DNA from: Roseovarius sp. MMSF_3359
GTDB lineage: Bacteria; Pseudomonadota; Alphaproteobacteria; Rhodobacterales; Rhodobacteraceae
NCBI RefSeq assembly: GCF_030733385.1
Contig: NZ_JASHJC010000010.1
Location: 107,563-171,562 of the forward strand
Length of the DNA stretch: 64,000 bases
Reading direction: 5' to 3'
The notes under the pieces are model-generated. The model saw only the letters and a program-made list of their open reading frames with translations, was not told where the DNA came from and searched no databases. Below, piece by piece: positions 9,229-18,099 of this stretch. The position numbers and the translations under genes are program-made. Within the stretch, counting starts at the first letter, position 1, and each line of letters begins with the position of its first letter.

Positions 9229-9785
9229 GACAAAACCTCCAGAACATCGGGCCGGGTCGCAAGCGCATTCAGCACATGTCCGGCCATCGTTTCGATCGAA
9301 TAATCCGGCTGCGCCTTGACGCTTAAATCCGCCAGCCGATAGATCGGCACGCGTTGATTGTAGATATCGGTTAACGTCTGTTTTGGACTAGGTGTGCGCA
9401 GCAATGGCCTGGTATTCTTGTGTTTTACCCGGTTCCATAGCAAGTTGAGATCAGCATTGAGCCAGACCGACACGCCCTTGGCCGAGACAAGTTCGCGGTT
9501 GCGCGCCGACAGGAACGCGCCGCCACCTGTCGACAGGATACCGCAGGCGTTCTCCAACAGACGGTCGAGAACTTCGGTTTCGCGATCGCGGAAAAAAGCT
9601 TCGCCATCACGCTCGAAGATCTCGGCGATGGTCATGTTCGCGGCGGTTTCAATCTCGGCATCGGAATCGAGAAACGGCACGTCAAGCCGCGCCGCGAGGG
9701 CCTTGCCGACCGCCGTCTTGCCCGCGCCCATCATGCCCACCAGCACGACGGTTTTCCTTAATTTCCAGCTTTCTGCCGCCGCCAC
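9225..9785 (-). CDS. aroK: shikimate kinase
   Basis: Phosphorylates shikimate with ATP. The Walker A motif GMMGAGKTAVG, the DSDAEIE substrate motif and STGGGAFLS shikimate-binding segment are all present. The start is uncertain. The frame stays open back to an ATG at 9896, but a GTG at 9785 has AGGGGAG nine bases upstream and gives a normal 186-residue enzyme, so I prefer it. The longer version would add about 37 residues with no family counterpart. It is coupled to aroB by a 4-base overlap and divergent from the small membrane protein at 9896. Confidence 0.92.
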   Translation of the reverse strand: MAAAESWKLRKTVVLVGMMGAGKTAVGKALAARLDVPFLDSDAEIETAANMTIAEIFERDGEAFFRDRETEVLDRLLENACGILSTGGGAFLSARNRELVSAKGVSVWLNADLNLLWNRVKHKNTRPLLRTPSPKQTLTDIYNQRVPIYRLADLSVKAQPDYSIETMAGHVLNALATRPDVLEVLS

Positions 9786-9895
9786 GCCTCGGCGCTCCCC
9801 TGCCAAAATCAATATTTTGCCCTTGAATGACGTGATCTTGCCCAAAAGGCCAGTTATAGTTTGACAAAAGAATATCCAGAACGGGCAGAACGACA

Positions 9896-10045
9896 ATGTT
9901 GCGACTTCTTAAATGGCTGATTTATATGGCCTGTTTGGCCTTTATTGGCCTGGTCGGCTATGCCTATATCGGCCCGTTTTTCGGGGTGGATTTCACGCCG
10001 CCCTCTGATGAGATTCGCCAGGAAATCATCCTTGAGACCGGTTAA
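9896..10045 (+). CDS. small single-pass membrane protein, 49 residues
   Basis: A short reading frame from ATG at 9896 to TAA at 10045. Its product begins MLRLLKWLIYMACLAFIGL, a basic end followed by one hydrophobic helix (about residues 7-29), and ends in an acidic tail (PPSDEIRQEIILETG). It is divergent from aroK, and its end overlaps the start of the next gene, which suggests coupling. I know of no defined function. Support is the clean membrane-protein composition, the position at the head of a three-gene run ending in xerD, and the overlap. Confidence 0.6.
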   Translation: MLRLLKWLIYMACLAFIGLVGYAYIGPFFGVDFTPPSDEIRQEIILETG

Positions 10046-11561
10046 AGCCGCCTTTCTGGGTGCCTTTGTCGGGACTGCAACCTTCGCGCAACAGCAACCC
10101 CTGTCCGCGATCGACTGGCTTGATGAGCTTGTGGCGGTCCCCATCGCCCAACCCGCCGGTCAGCCGCGCGAACCCGACATCGCCGACAGCGCCGCCGCGC
10201 CAAGCGTGGATGTCATGCCGCTTGAGACCGCGAGCGCCGATGCCGTGGGCCTCCTGCCCTCGAGCACGACGGGCCTGCCCACATCGCTCTGGACGGTCAG
10301 CCACACCTCCGATCTGACCGAGGCGTTGAGCCGCATTCCGGCCGAGCCGCTTCCGGCGCTTCAGGCGCTTTACTACACGCTGCTGCTGACCGAGGCCGAT
10401 GCCCCCGCCGATGCGGGCACCAGCACCCGTTTCCTCACGGCCCGCGTCGACGCGCTTATTGAGTTTGGCGCGATTGATCCCGCGCGGGCCCTTATTGAGC
10501 GCGCCGGGCCGCAGACGCCCGCGCTTTTCGACACCTGGCTCGATCTGGCGCTGCTGACCGGGGATGAGGATGAGGCCTGCAAATCCCTGCGCCAAGCCCC
10601 CGCGCTCAGCAAAAGCTATGCCGCGCGCATCTATTGCACCGCGCGAAACGGCGACTGGCCCACAGCGGCGCTGACCTACGAGACTGCCGTTGGGCTGGAT
10701 TCGCTGTCGGAAACCGACGCCGTCCTGCTTGGTCTCTTCCTCGACCCCGAGATGATCGAGGTCACCGCCTTGCCAACCCCACCCCGCGAGATGACCCCGC
10801 TGACCTTCCGGCTCTTCGAGGCCGCGGGAAGTCCCTACCCGACAAACCGGTTGCCGCGGGCGTTTGCCATGGCCGATCTGCGGGACACCGCGGGCTGGCG
10901 AACCGAGATCGAGGCGGCGGAGCGCCTGTCGCGGACATCCGCCCTGCCCGCAAACCGGCTTCTTGGTCTTTACACGGATCGCAAACCCGCCGCATCGGGC
11001 GGTGTCTGGGACCGTGTTCGCGCCGTGCAGGCGCTTGAGGCGGCGCTCGACGCCAATGCCCCCGACAAGATCGCCAATAGTTTGCCGCGCGCCTGGAAAC
11101 TGATGCGCAGCCGTGGCCTTTACACGAGCTTCGCCCAGCTTTTCGCCAATCCGCTGCGCGCCCATGAACTGCCCCCCGGCGCGCAGGCGCTTTCCTTTGC
11201 CATCACGCTTCTGTCGGAGGATTACGAGCAGGCCAGGGACATGTTGGCCACGCCCGACCGGGAGCAGGAATTCCTGATTGGTCTGACCATGGGCATACCG
11301 GACCTCGCCAAGGCCCGAACCGGCCAGGAGCAGGCCATTGCCCGCGGCTTTGACGCATCTCGCCCGGGCCGGGACCAGGCGGCGCTGATCCGCGACGGCA
11401 AGATCGGTGAGGCGATCCTGCGCGCCGCCAACCAGTTGGAGCGTGCCCGGGACGGCAATCCCCGCCTTCTGGCCGATGCGCTGGCCACGTTGCGGTTTCT
11501 CGGGCTGGAGGACACCGCGCGCCGCGCCGCGCTGCAGGTCCTGATCCTCGGGAAAACGTGA
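10008..11561 (+). CDS. large exported alpha-helical protein of unknown function
   Basis: About 510 residues. It begins with a signal peptide (RPVKAAFLGAFVGTATFAQQQ), then a Pro/Ala-rich linker, then a long Ala- and Leu-rich helical region resembling repeated antiparallel helices. No enzymatic motif was recognised. Two starts are possible: ATG at 10008, giving a basic extension MRFARKSSL, or TTG at 10032, which has AGGA eight bases upstream. Both retain the signal peptide. It overlaps the 49-residue gene upstream and shares one base with the xerD start (TGATG), so the three are probably co-transcribed. A periplasmic helical-repeat scaffold is a guess. Confidence 0.7.
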   Translation: MRFARKSSLRPVKAAFLGAFVGTATFAQQQPLSAIDWLDELVAVPIAQPAGQPREPDIADSAAAPSVDVMPLETASADAVGLLPSSTTGLPTSLWTVSHTSDLTEALSRIPAEPLPALQALYYTLLLTEADAPADAGTSTRFLTARVDALIEFGAIDPARALIERAGPQTPALFDTWLDLALLTGDEDEACKSLRQAPALSKSYAARIYCTARNGDWPTAALTYETAVGLDSLSETDAVLLGLFLDPEMIEVTALPTPPREMTPLTFRLFEAAGSPYPTNRLPRAFAMADLRDTAGWRTEIEAAERLSRTSALPANRLLGLYTDRKPAASGGVWDRVRAVQALEAALDANAPDKIANSLPRAWKLMRSRGLYTSFAQLFANPLRAHELPPGAQALSFAITLLSEDYEQARDMLATPDREQEFLIGLTMGIPDLAKARTGQEQAIARGFDASRPGRDQAALIRDGKIGEAILRAANQLERARDGNPRLLADALATLRFLGLEDTARRAALQVLILGKT

Positions 11562-12532
11562 TGGCAACCGACCGGCATTGGGTCAGCAATTTCCTCGAGG
11601 CACAGGCGGCCGAGCTTGGGGCCGCGCAGAATACCCTGGCCGCCTATGCCCGCGACCTGGAGGACTTCTCGACCTGGCTCGCCAGTAAGGGCGGTTCGCT
11701 GACAACAGCCGGTCAGGAGGATGTCGAAGCCTACCTGATCTGGTGCGATGCCCAGGGCCTTGCCAAATCCACCCGCGCGCGTCGCCTCTCGGCGATCAAG
11801 CAGCTCTATCGTTTCGCCTTCGAAGAGCGGCTGCGCGAGGATAACCCGGCCATTCGCATCAAGGGGCCGGGCCGCGATCAACGCCTGCCCAAGACACTGT
11901 CGGAGGCCGAGGTGGATCGCCTTCTCGACGCCGCCCGGCAGTCCGCGCGCAGCGCCACAGACCGTCAGCGCAACACCTGTCTCATGGAGTTGCTCTATGC
12001 CACGGGCATGCGGGTGAGCGAACTGGTCTCGCTGCCCGTGGCCGCCGCGCGGGGCGATCCGCGGCTGCTGCTCATCCGCGGCAAGGGCGGCAAGGAACGC
12101 ATGGTGCCCCTGTCCCCGCCGGCGCGCGAGGCGCTCACCGTCTGGCTTCAGCTCCGAGATGAGGCCGAAGAGACAGCGCGGGCCAAGGGCGCGCCACCCT
12201 CGCCCTATCTTTTTCCGTCGAAGGGCAAGCTCGGGCATCTGACGCGGCACCGGTTCTACATGCTGATCAAGGAGCTTTCGGTCTTCGCCGGGGTCTCACC
12301 GGCCAAGGTGACGCCGCATACCTTGCGCCATGCCTTTGCCACCCATCTGCTGGCCAATGGTGCCGATCTCCGCGCGATCCAGACCCTTCTGGGCCATGCG
12401 GATGTGGCCACGACCGAGATCTATACCCATGTGCTGGACGAGCGGTTGAAGGACCTTGTGCTGGAGCATCACCCGCTGGCCAAGGCCGGACGGCGCAAAT
12501 CGGGCGGCAATACCTCCTCCGACGGCCAATAA
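11561..12532 (+). CDS. xerD: site-specific tyrosine recombinase, XerD type
   Basis: Tyrosine recombinase of the Xer family, which resolves chromosome dimers at dif with a partner at the divisome. Residues 1-100 form the SAM-like DNA-binding domain; the catalytic domain carries Arg151 (TGMRVSELVSL), Lys176, His253 and Arg256 (TPHTLRHAFATHLL), His279 (LGHADVATTEIYTHV) and nucleophile Tyr288. The ATG at 11561 overlaps the previous stop by one base; a GTG lies one codon earlier. There are no mobile-element genes around it, so a housekeeping Xer role is more likely than an island integrase. Its last 64 bases overlap the convergent phosphoesterase gene. Confidence 0.88.
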   Translation: MATDRHWVSNFLEAQAAELGAAQNTLAAYARDLEDFSTWLASKGGSLTTAGQEDVEAYLIWCDAQGLAKSTRARRLSAIKQLYRFAFEERLREDNPAIRIKGPGRDQRLPKTLSEAEVDRLLDAARQSARSATDRQRNTCLMELLYATGMRVSELVSLPVAAARGDPRLLLIRGKGGKERMVPLSPPAREALTVWLQLRDEAEETARAKGAPPSPYLFPSKGKLGHLTRHRFYMLIKELSVFAGVSPAKVTPHTLRHAFATHLLANGADLRAIQTLLGHADVATTEIYTHVLDERLKDLVLEHHPLAKAGRRKSGGNTSSDGQ

Positions 12533-13287
12533 CCACTCAGAAGCGCATTGTCATAGCCTTGGGTCAAACCGCGCTGGCGCATATGGTCTGCCGCCACCGC
12601 ATGATCGTAGCGCAGACGCTCGATCGTAACGGTGCCGTCGCTCATGACGGCATAACGCGTCTCGGGGCGACCGTCATGGGGCGGCATCCCGATCACCCCC
12701 GCGTTGATCCAGTCCACCGCCCCCACGGATCGCACAAACGGGATGCCACAATGCCCGGCAATCACCATATAGACCGCCCCGATCAGACCCGTCAGGTGGT
12801 CGATCTCTGCCTCGAACTCGGCCTCCGGACTGGTGGGCCAGAGGAACCGGCTGATCTCGGTCACGCCGCCGTGGATCACCGCCGCGCGGCGGCCTTGGTG
12901 GATGAAGGTCACGATATCCGGCACACCACCCATCCAGGCGCGATCCCCGGCCCCGATGGCGCGATCCGCGTGGGCATACCACCCCGCAGACAGCAAATCG
13001 CAGGCACTGCCCGCCTCGAACCCGCAGCCGCAATCCATCTCATTGGCCGCAAGCTGCTTCTCGCAATTGCCCGCGACGATCGCGCAGCCCGACGCCCGGA
13101 TGGCCGCGACGGTCTCGGCCGGATCGGCGCAATAGGCCACGACGTCACCGGTACAGATCATGTGATCCGCGCCAATGCCCCGATCCCGCGCGACATCGAA
13201 CAGCGCCTGCGTTGCGGGCAAATTCGAATACGGCCCGCCAAAGAGGAGCACCGGCCCGTCCAATTGCCCCAGATCCTGCACAAACAT
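12469..13287 (-). CDS. metallophosphoesterase family protein
   Basis: A 272-residue cytoplasmic protein resembling YfcE/diadenosine-tetraphosphatase-like phosphoesterases. LLFGGPYSNLPA occupies the first metal-binding position, CTGDVVAYCADP matches GDxxxY, IVAGNCEKQL matches GNC/H-E, and VIHGG and VIAGHCGIPF provide the C-terminal histidines. The first motif is atypical (GGPYSN rather than GDxH), so the first metal ligands differ from the norm. The ATG at 13287 has AAGGGA about nine bases upstream; the open frame continues to 13419. The 3' end overlaps xerD by 64 bases in convergent orientation. Confidence 0.75.
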   Translation of the reverse strand: MFVQDLGQLDGPVLLFGGPYSNLPATQALFDVARDRGIGADHMICTGDVVAYCADPAETVAAIRASGCAIVAGNCEKQLAANEMDCGCGFEAGSACDLLSAGWYAHADRAIGAGDRAWMGGVPDIVTFIHQGRRAAVIHGGVTEISRFLWPTSPEAEFEAEIDHLTGLIGAVYMVIAGHCGIPFVRSVGAVDWINAGVIGMPPHDGRPETRYAVMSDGTVTIERLRYDHAVAADHMRQRGLTQGYDNALLSGYWPSEEVLPPDLRRPALASG

Positions 13288-13357
13288 CACCGATGATCCC
13301 TTGATTGCCGTGCGCGCGCACCCCATAACCACAGTGGATAAAAGGATAAAGGCAGCA

Positions 13358-14665
13358 ATGGAAGGTTCATCCCCCGTGATCGACGGTGCATTCTGGGTCA
13401 CATCGGCATCAATTCTCACCCTACTGGTTCTCTCGGCCTATTTCTCGGGCAGCGAAACCGCGCTGACCGCCGCATCGCGCGGCAAATTGCGGGCGCAGGC
13501 GGAGAAAGGATCAAAGGGAGCGGCCAAGGCACTTGAGATCACCGAGGATAATGAACGCCTCATCGGCTCGGTCCTGCTGGGCAACAACCTGGTGAACATT
13601 CTGGCGGCGTCGCTTGCCACGGCGATGTTCACGCGGCTTTTTGGCGAAAGCGGCGTGGCACTGGCGACGCTCATCATGACCCTTCTGGTGCTGATCTTCG
13701 CCGAGGTGCTGCCCAAGACCTATGCCATCACCAATTCCGAAACGGCGGCCTCCCGCACGGCGCCGATCATCGTCTATGTCATCAAGGTCTTTGCCCCGAT
13801 CGTGGCGATGGTCCGATGGCTGGTGCGCGGTGTCCTGAGCCTTTTTGGCGTCAAGATCGACCCGGACAGCCATATCCTGGCCGTGCGCGAGGAAATCGCC
13901 GGGGCGCTTTACCTGGGCCATTCCGAAGGGGTGGTCGAAAAGGAAGACCGTGACCGTATCCTGGGCGCGCTGGACCTTGGCGAGCGGGCCGTTGAAGAGA
14001 TCATGCTGCACCGCTCGCAGATCGAGATGATCGACGCGGAATCCGACCCGGAGGCCATCTTGCGGCAATGCCTCAAGAGCAACCACACCCGCCTGCCCGT
14101 CTATCGCAACGACCCCGACAACATCATTGGCGTTGTGCATGCCAAGGACCTGCTGCGCGCGATGCACAAGCTGGTGACCGGACCAAACGCCTCGCTCGAC
14201 GCGCTGGACAGGTTCGATGTGTGCAGCGTCGCACGCAAGCCCTATTTCGTGCCCGAAACCACGACGCTCGATGACCAGATGCGTCAGTTCCTGCGCATGC
14301 GCAGCCATTTTGCTTTGGTGGTCGATGAATATGGCACGCTCGAAGGGCTCATCACGCTTGAGGACATCCTCGAAGAGATCGTGGGCGAGATCACCGACGA
14401 GTTCGACGATGACGAAGAACTGCCCGTCGAGCAGACCACCGATAACAATTTCCTCGTCGATGGTGCGATGACCATCCGCGACCTGAACCGCGCGACCGAT
14501 TGGACATTGCCGGATGAAGAGGCAAACACCATTGCGGGTCTGGTGATCCACGAGGCGCAGATCATCCCGGTGGTCGGGCAGGTCTTCAGTTTCCACGGCT
14601 TCCGCTTCGAAGTGGTCGAGGTCAAGGATAACCGCATTACCCGGCTCAAGATCCGGCCCCTTTAG
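13358..14665 (+). CDS. CorC/HlyC family membrane transporter (CNNM plus CBS domains)
   Basis: About 435 residues in three parts. An N-terminal CNNM/DUF21 membrane domain (residues 1-190) has SAYFSGSETALTAASRGKL and ILIFAEVLPKTYA signatures. A CBS pair follows (about 200-330), including IMLHRSQIEMID and HFALVVDEYGTLEGLITLEDILEEIVGEI. A C-terminal CorC_HlyC domain completes it (about 350-435). Such proteins are linked to Mg2+ or Co2+ export and resistance; despite the old hemolysin label they are not toxins. The start at 13358 gives MEGSSPVIDG; the frame is open upstream but crosses the divergent phosphoesterase. Confidence 0.88.
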   Translation: MEGSSPVIDGAFWVTSASILTLLVLSAYFSGSETALTAASRGKLRAQAEKGSKGAAKALEITEDNERLIGSVLLGNNLVNILAASLATAMFTRLFGESGVALATLIMTLLVLIFAEVLPKTYAITNSETAASRTAPIIVYVIKVFAPIVAMVRWLVRGVLSLFGVKIDPDSHILAVREEIAGALYLGHSEGVVEKEDRDRILGALDLGERAVEEIMLHRSQIEMIDAESDPEAILRQCLKSNHTRLPVYRNDPDNIIGVVHAKDLLRAMHKLVTGPNASLDALDRFDVCSVARKPYFVPETTTLDDQMRQFLRMRSHFALVVDEYGTLEGLITLEDILEEIVGEITDEFDDDEELPVEQTTDNNFLVDGAMTIRDLNRATDWTLPDEEANTIAGLVIHEAQIIPVVGQVFSFHGFRFEVVEVKDNRITRLKIRPL

Positions 14666-14803
14666 GCCATCGGGCCGGGTGGCGTTTTTGCGGGCCTCTC
14701 CGGGCCGGATTTATCCTCCCTTAACGGTTTCGGTGCTATTTTGCCGCCGCATCCCGGCAATGCCGGGCGTGTCACCCGTGGTCTACGCCAGTAACAGAGT
14801 TGG

Positions 14804-15259
14804 ATGATGTTCGAACGCCGCAAACCCGCCTCGGAAATTACCCCGGCCTATGAGGACCGGGGCATTTTCAAGAACGATATCGTGCAGTTGATCGTGAACC
14901 TGGTGCCGCTTACGGCCAAGAATTCGCGTAACGACCTGATCGTAAAGGGTTTCATCGAAGGCAATAGCGCGATCGAAGTGGTTTTCCCCGGGCGGCGCAC
15001 GATACAGGCCAAACCGATCGTCGCCCTGCTCCAGGCAAAACTGACCCACGCGCGCAAGGTGGCGGAAAAGGCCGGCACCACGGTCGATGTCAACACATTG
15101 CGCTACCCGGCGCGGATCGAAGGATCGTGGCGACCCAAATTCACGCGCGACGACAACGGTTGGGAAACCCGCCAGCATCAGCTTTTCGCGGCACGGTGGG
15201 TGCTAAAGGATCTCGACGGGAATGCCGTCACCTTCGGCGAGATGACGATCAAGGAGTGA
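14804..15259 (+). CDS. conserved-looking protein of unknown function
   Basis: A 151-residue soluble protein starting MMFERRKPASEI. It has no signal peptide, no membrane segment and no motif that I recognise. It is rich in basic and hydrophobic residues, with VQLIVNLVPLTAKNSRNDLI and WETRQHQLFAARWVL as its most distinctive stretches. Good codon structure and a strong hairpin terminator after it support a real gene. It stands alone between the CorC-type transporter and the dimethylglycine-dehydrogenase-like gene. Confidence 0.6.
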   Translation: MMFERRKPASEITPAYEDRGIFKNDIVQLIVNLVPLTAKNSRNDLIVKGFIEGNSAIEVVFPGRRTIQAKPIVALLQAKLTHARKVAEKAGTTVDVNTLRYPARIEGSWRPKFTRDDNGWETRQHQLFAARWVLKDLDGNAVTFGEMTIKE

Positions 15260-15335
15260 CCGCCCGTGGCCGGAATGGGGCAACCGACAAAAAATCCGCG
15301 ACGGCGATCTGACCCCGCCAATTCAGGACCAACAA

Positions 15336-15371
15336 AAAAAGGTGCGCATCGACGGCGCACCTTTTCGTTTT
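15336..15371. terminator. intrinsic terminator, usable from both sides
   Basis: AAAAGGTGCGC (15337-15347) pairs perfectly with GCGCACCTTTT (15355-15365) over a seven-base loop. It is flanked by an A-run on the left and CGTTTTTT on the right, so it can end transcription of the gene ending at 15259 and of the minus-strand gene ending at 15405. Confidence 0.85.
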
Positions 15372-15404
15372 TTCGGGGTCGTTGATCTGCCGTGCCTCGT
15401 TTCG

Positions 15405-17834
15405 TCAGGCACGCAGTTTCTCACCCTTGGGATCAAATGGCGGCTCGTGCAGGATACGCGCCTTGTGCGGCTGACCCAGTACCATGACCTCCACCTCGTC
15501 ACCCGGGGCGGCTTCGCCCGTGCGGACATAGCCAAGCGCCAGCGACATGCCCACGGTGTAGCCATAGGTGCCCGAGGTCACGCGGCCGATTCCCTTGCCA
15601 TCCTTGAAGATCGGCTCGCCGCCGGTCGCATCCGCGTTCGACGCCTTTGTCGCTTCTTCGTCGATATGGATAAGCACCAGGTTTTCGCGGGTGGGCTTTG
15701 ACAGCGCCTCCTGCGCCGCAGCCTTGTTGAGGAAGTCCTTGTCCATCTTGCAGAGCATGTCGAGGCCAACTTCGTGCGGGAAGTACTCGGGCGAATATTC
15801 GCGGGACCAGGAGCCATAGCCTTTCTCGACCCGCATCGACATGAGCGCGCGCGCGCCCACAGGACCGGCACCGAACTCCTTGCCCGCCTCGATCAGGGCC
15901 TCGTAAAGACGTTTCTGATCCTCGGTGTTGCAATGCAGCTCCCACCCGAGATCACCGGTAAAGCTGACCCGAAGCGCCAGGCATTTGACCCCGGCCAGTT
16001 CGATCTGCTGGGAGCGCATGAAGGGGAAATCCTCGGTCGCGAGCGACGCATTGGTCAGTCGTTGCAGCAATTCGCGCGACTTCGGGCCTGCGACGTTGAA
16101 GCCGCACATGGCTTCGGTGAAGCTCTCAAACGTGGTGCCTTCAGGCAGCGGGACAGAGTCGAAGAAGCGTTTGTGATACCGCTCGGCCATGCCGGATGAG
16201 ACGATCCAAAATTCATCTTCGGCCACGCGGGTCACGGTGGCATCGCCCGCAATCCCGCCGCGCACCCCGATGAGCGGCGTCAGGCAGGACCGGCCAATGC
16301 CCTTGGGCATCCGGTTGGCAAAGACCGAATTGAGCCAGTCCGAAGCCCCCGGCCCCTTGCAGCGGTATTTGGCGAAGTTCGAGATGTCGATGATGCCCGC
16401 ACGATCACGCAGCATCTTGCATTCCTCGCCCACCGGGCCCCACCAGTTCTGTCGGGTGAAACCGTTAGTGTCTTTCGCGCCTGCCTCCCCGGCGAACCAT
16501 TGCGGGTGCTCCCAGCCGTAGTTGAGGCCAAAGACACCGCCCATTTCCTTTTGCATCTCATAGACCGGACGGGTTTTCAGAGGACGGCCCGCGGCACGTT
16601 CCTCGTTCGGGTAATGGATCGCAAAACGGTGGCCATATTGATCGGCGACCTTGGCCTTGACGAATTCCTTGTTGTTGGCCCAGAGGCCGAACCGCGCGAT
16701 GTCCCAGGGGAACATGTCATATTCCATCTCGCCGGTGGTGAGCCATTGCGCCACCATGAGGCCCATGCCCGCCGATTGCGAGAAGCCCGGAATGATGCCG
16801 CCGCAGACGAAGTAGTTTTTGAGCTCCGGCACCGGACCCAGGATCACGTTACTGTCAGGCGACCAGATCATCGGCCCGTTGATGACGCGCTTGACGCCCG
16901 CCTCGGCAGCCACCGGCACACGGTCCATTGCACGCATGACGTTATCCATGATCCGGTCGAGATCGTCGGCGAACAGGTCATGGGCAAAATCCAGCGGCGT
17001 GCCGTTTTCGGCCCAGAATTTCATGTCCTGCTCATAGGCGCCAATGAGGAGGCCCTTGCCCTCCTGCCTCAGGTAATATTCGCCATCGCGGTCGGCAACC
17101 GACGGCAGACGGCGATCCATCTGGTCGATCTCGTCGATGGTCTCTGTGACGAAATACTGGTGCTCCGTCGGTTGCAGGGGCAATTCGATGCCCGCCAGCG
17201 CCGCCACTTCGCGGCCCCAGAGGCCAGCGGCATTGATGACCCATTCGGTCTCAATGTTCCCCTTCGGCGTCTCCACCGTCCAGGTGCCGTCGGGCTTCTG
17301 CGTCGTGCCGGTCACCGGGGTAAACCGGTAAATCTCCGCCCCCCGCTGCCGCGCGCCGACTGCATAGGCGTTGGTTACGCCCGAGGGGTCCACATTGCCG
17401 CCATCGGGTTCCCACATGATGCAGCGGATACCGTCGAAATTGACCAGCGGGTGCAGTTCCTCGGCCTGCTCGCGCGTGATTTCCGAGAAGTTCATGTTGT
17501 AGAGCTTGGCCTTCGCGGCCTGCAGCTTGAGCTGATGCTCGCGCGCTTCGGTTTGTGCGAGGTAAAGCGAGCCGGGCTGAAAAACGCCGCAGGACTGGCC
17601 GGTCTCCTCCTCGAGCGAGTTGTAGAGCGTCATCGTGTAGTGCTGCAGCCGCGAGATATTGGCGCTGTCATGCAGACCGTGGATATTGGCCGCCGCGTGC
17701 CAGGTCGACCCGGAAGTCAATTCATCGCGTTCCAGCAGGACAACATCGGTCCAGCCCAATTTCGTGAGGTGGTAGAGGATCGAGCATCCGATGACGCCGC
17801 CACCAATAACTACTGCCTGTGCGTGGGTTTTCAT
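15405..17834 (-). CDS. FAD-dependent dimethylglycine/sarcosine dehydrogenase-like protein with GcvT domain (copy A)
   Basis: 809 residues. The N-terminal half is a DAO-type FAD oxidoreductase (VVIGGGVIGCSILYHL at residues 8-23). His46 in SGSTWHAA corresponds to the histidine that binds FAD covalently in dimethylglycine dehydrogenase. The C-terminal half (from about 430) is a GcvT/aminomethyltransferase domain that in the family passes the released one-carbon unit to tetrahydrofolate (FNVAGPKSRELLQRL, SFTGDLGWELH, SMRVEKGYGSWSREY). The likely reaction is oxidative N-demethylation of dimethylglycine, sarcosine or a related betaine product. It is divergent from a paralogue of equal layout at 18100. 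The substrate is not decided by sequence. Confidence 0.85.
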   Translation of the reverse strand: MKTHAQAVVIGGGVIGCSILYHLTKLGWTDVVLLERDELTSGSTWHAAANIHGLHDSANISRLQHYTMTLYNSLEEETGQSCGVFQPGSLYLAQTEAREHQLKLQAAKAKLYNMNFSEITREQAEELHPLVNFDGIRCIMWEPDGGNVDPSGVTNAYAVGARQRGAEIYRFTPVTGTTQKPDGTWTVETPKGNIETEWVINAAGLWGREVAALAGIELPLQPTEHQYFVTETIDEIDQMDRRLPSVADRDGEYYLRQEGKGLLIGAYEQDMKFWAENGTPLDFAHDLFADDLDRIMDNVMRAMDRVPVAAEAGVKRVINGPMIWSPDSNVILGPVPELKNYFVCGGIIPGFSQSAGMGLMVAQWLTTGEMEYDMFPWDIARFGLWANNKEFVKAKVADQYGHRFAIHYPNEERAAGRPLKTRPVYEMQKEMGGVFGLNYGWEHPQWFAGEAGAKDTNGFTRQNWWGPVGEECKMLRDRAGIIDISNFAKYRCKGPGASDWLNSVFANRMPKGIGRSCLTPLIGVRGGIAGDATVTRVAEDEFWIVSSGMAERYHKRFFDSVPLPEGTTFESFTEAMCGFNVAGPKSRELLQRLTNASLATEDFPFMRSQQIELAGVKCLALRVSFTGDLGWELHCNTEDQKRLYEALIEAGKEFGAGPVGARALMSMRVEKGYGSWSREYSPEYFPHEVGLDMLCKMDKDFLNKAAAQEALSKPTRENLVLIHIDEEATKASNADATGGEPIFKDGKGIGRVTSGTYGYTVGMSLALGYVRTGEAAPGDEVEVMVLGQPHKARILHEPPFDPKGEKLRA

Positions 17835-17970
17835 GGTTCTTCCCTTGTTGTCCTATGGGCCAGAGTGCCGATTCTGCGCCGCCGGTGTTTGCCCTTTCAC
17901 GACAAACTTAGACGTAGCCCGCCAAAAACGGTTTACGAATGCGTCAGATTTTGCCGGTTTTCGTCATGAG

Positions 17971-18005
17971 GTACAAAATTGGTGAGTTTGGATCAATTTT
18001 GGTAC
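17971..18005. promoter_or_regulatory. palindromic operator candidate between the two dehydrogenase genes
   Basis: GTACAAAATTG (17971-17981) and CAATTTTGGTAC (17994-18005) form an inverted repeat with a 12-base AT-leaning spacer and one extra G in the right arm. It sits in the 265-base divergent intergenic region, 137 bases from one start and 95 from the other, and could control both genes. No regulator gene lies next to it, so the protein that binds is unknown. Confidence 0.5.
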
Positions 18006-18099
18006 ATTCACACCACTTGCGACTGATCTTGTCGTTTTCAGGCGGGCAGGTCAGGATGGTCTTGGGAAAGGGTGTGTCAAACCATCGGGAAGGGATTTC

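Noticed and set aside
11561..12532. The xerD-type recombinase as the integrase of the tRNA island
   Set aside because: It lies 40 kb away, is of standard Xer length and is coupled to non-mobile genes. It matches XerD rather than phage or ICE integrases.
13358..14665. CorC/HlyC-like protein as a hemolysin
   Set aside because: CNNM and CBS domains show a metal-transport or -efflux protein; the hemolysin name is historical.
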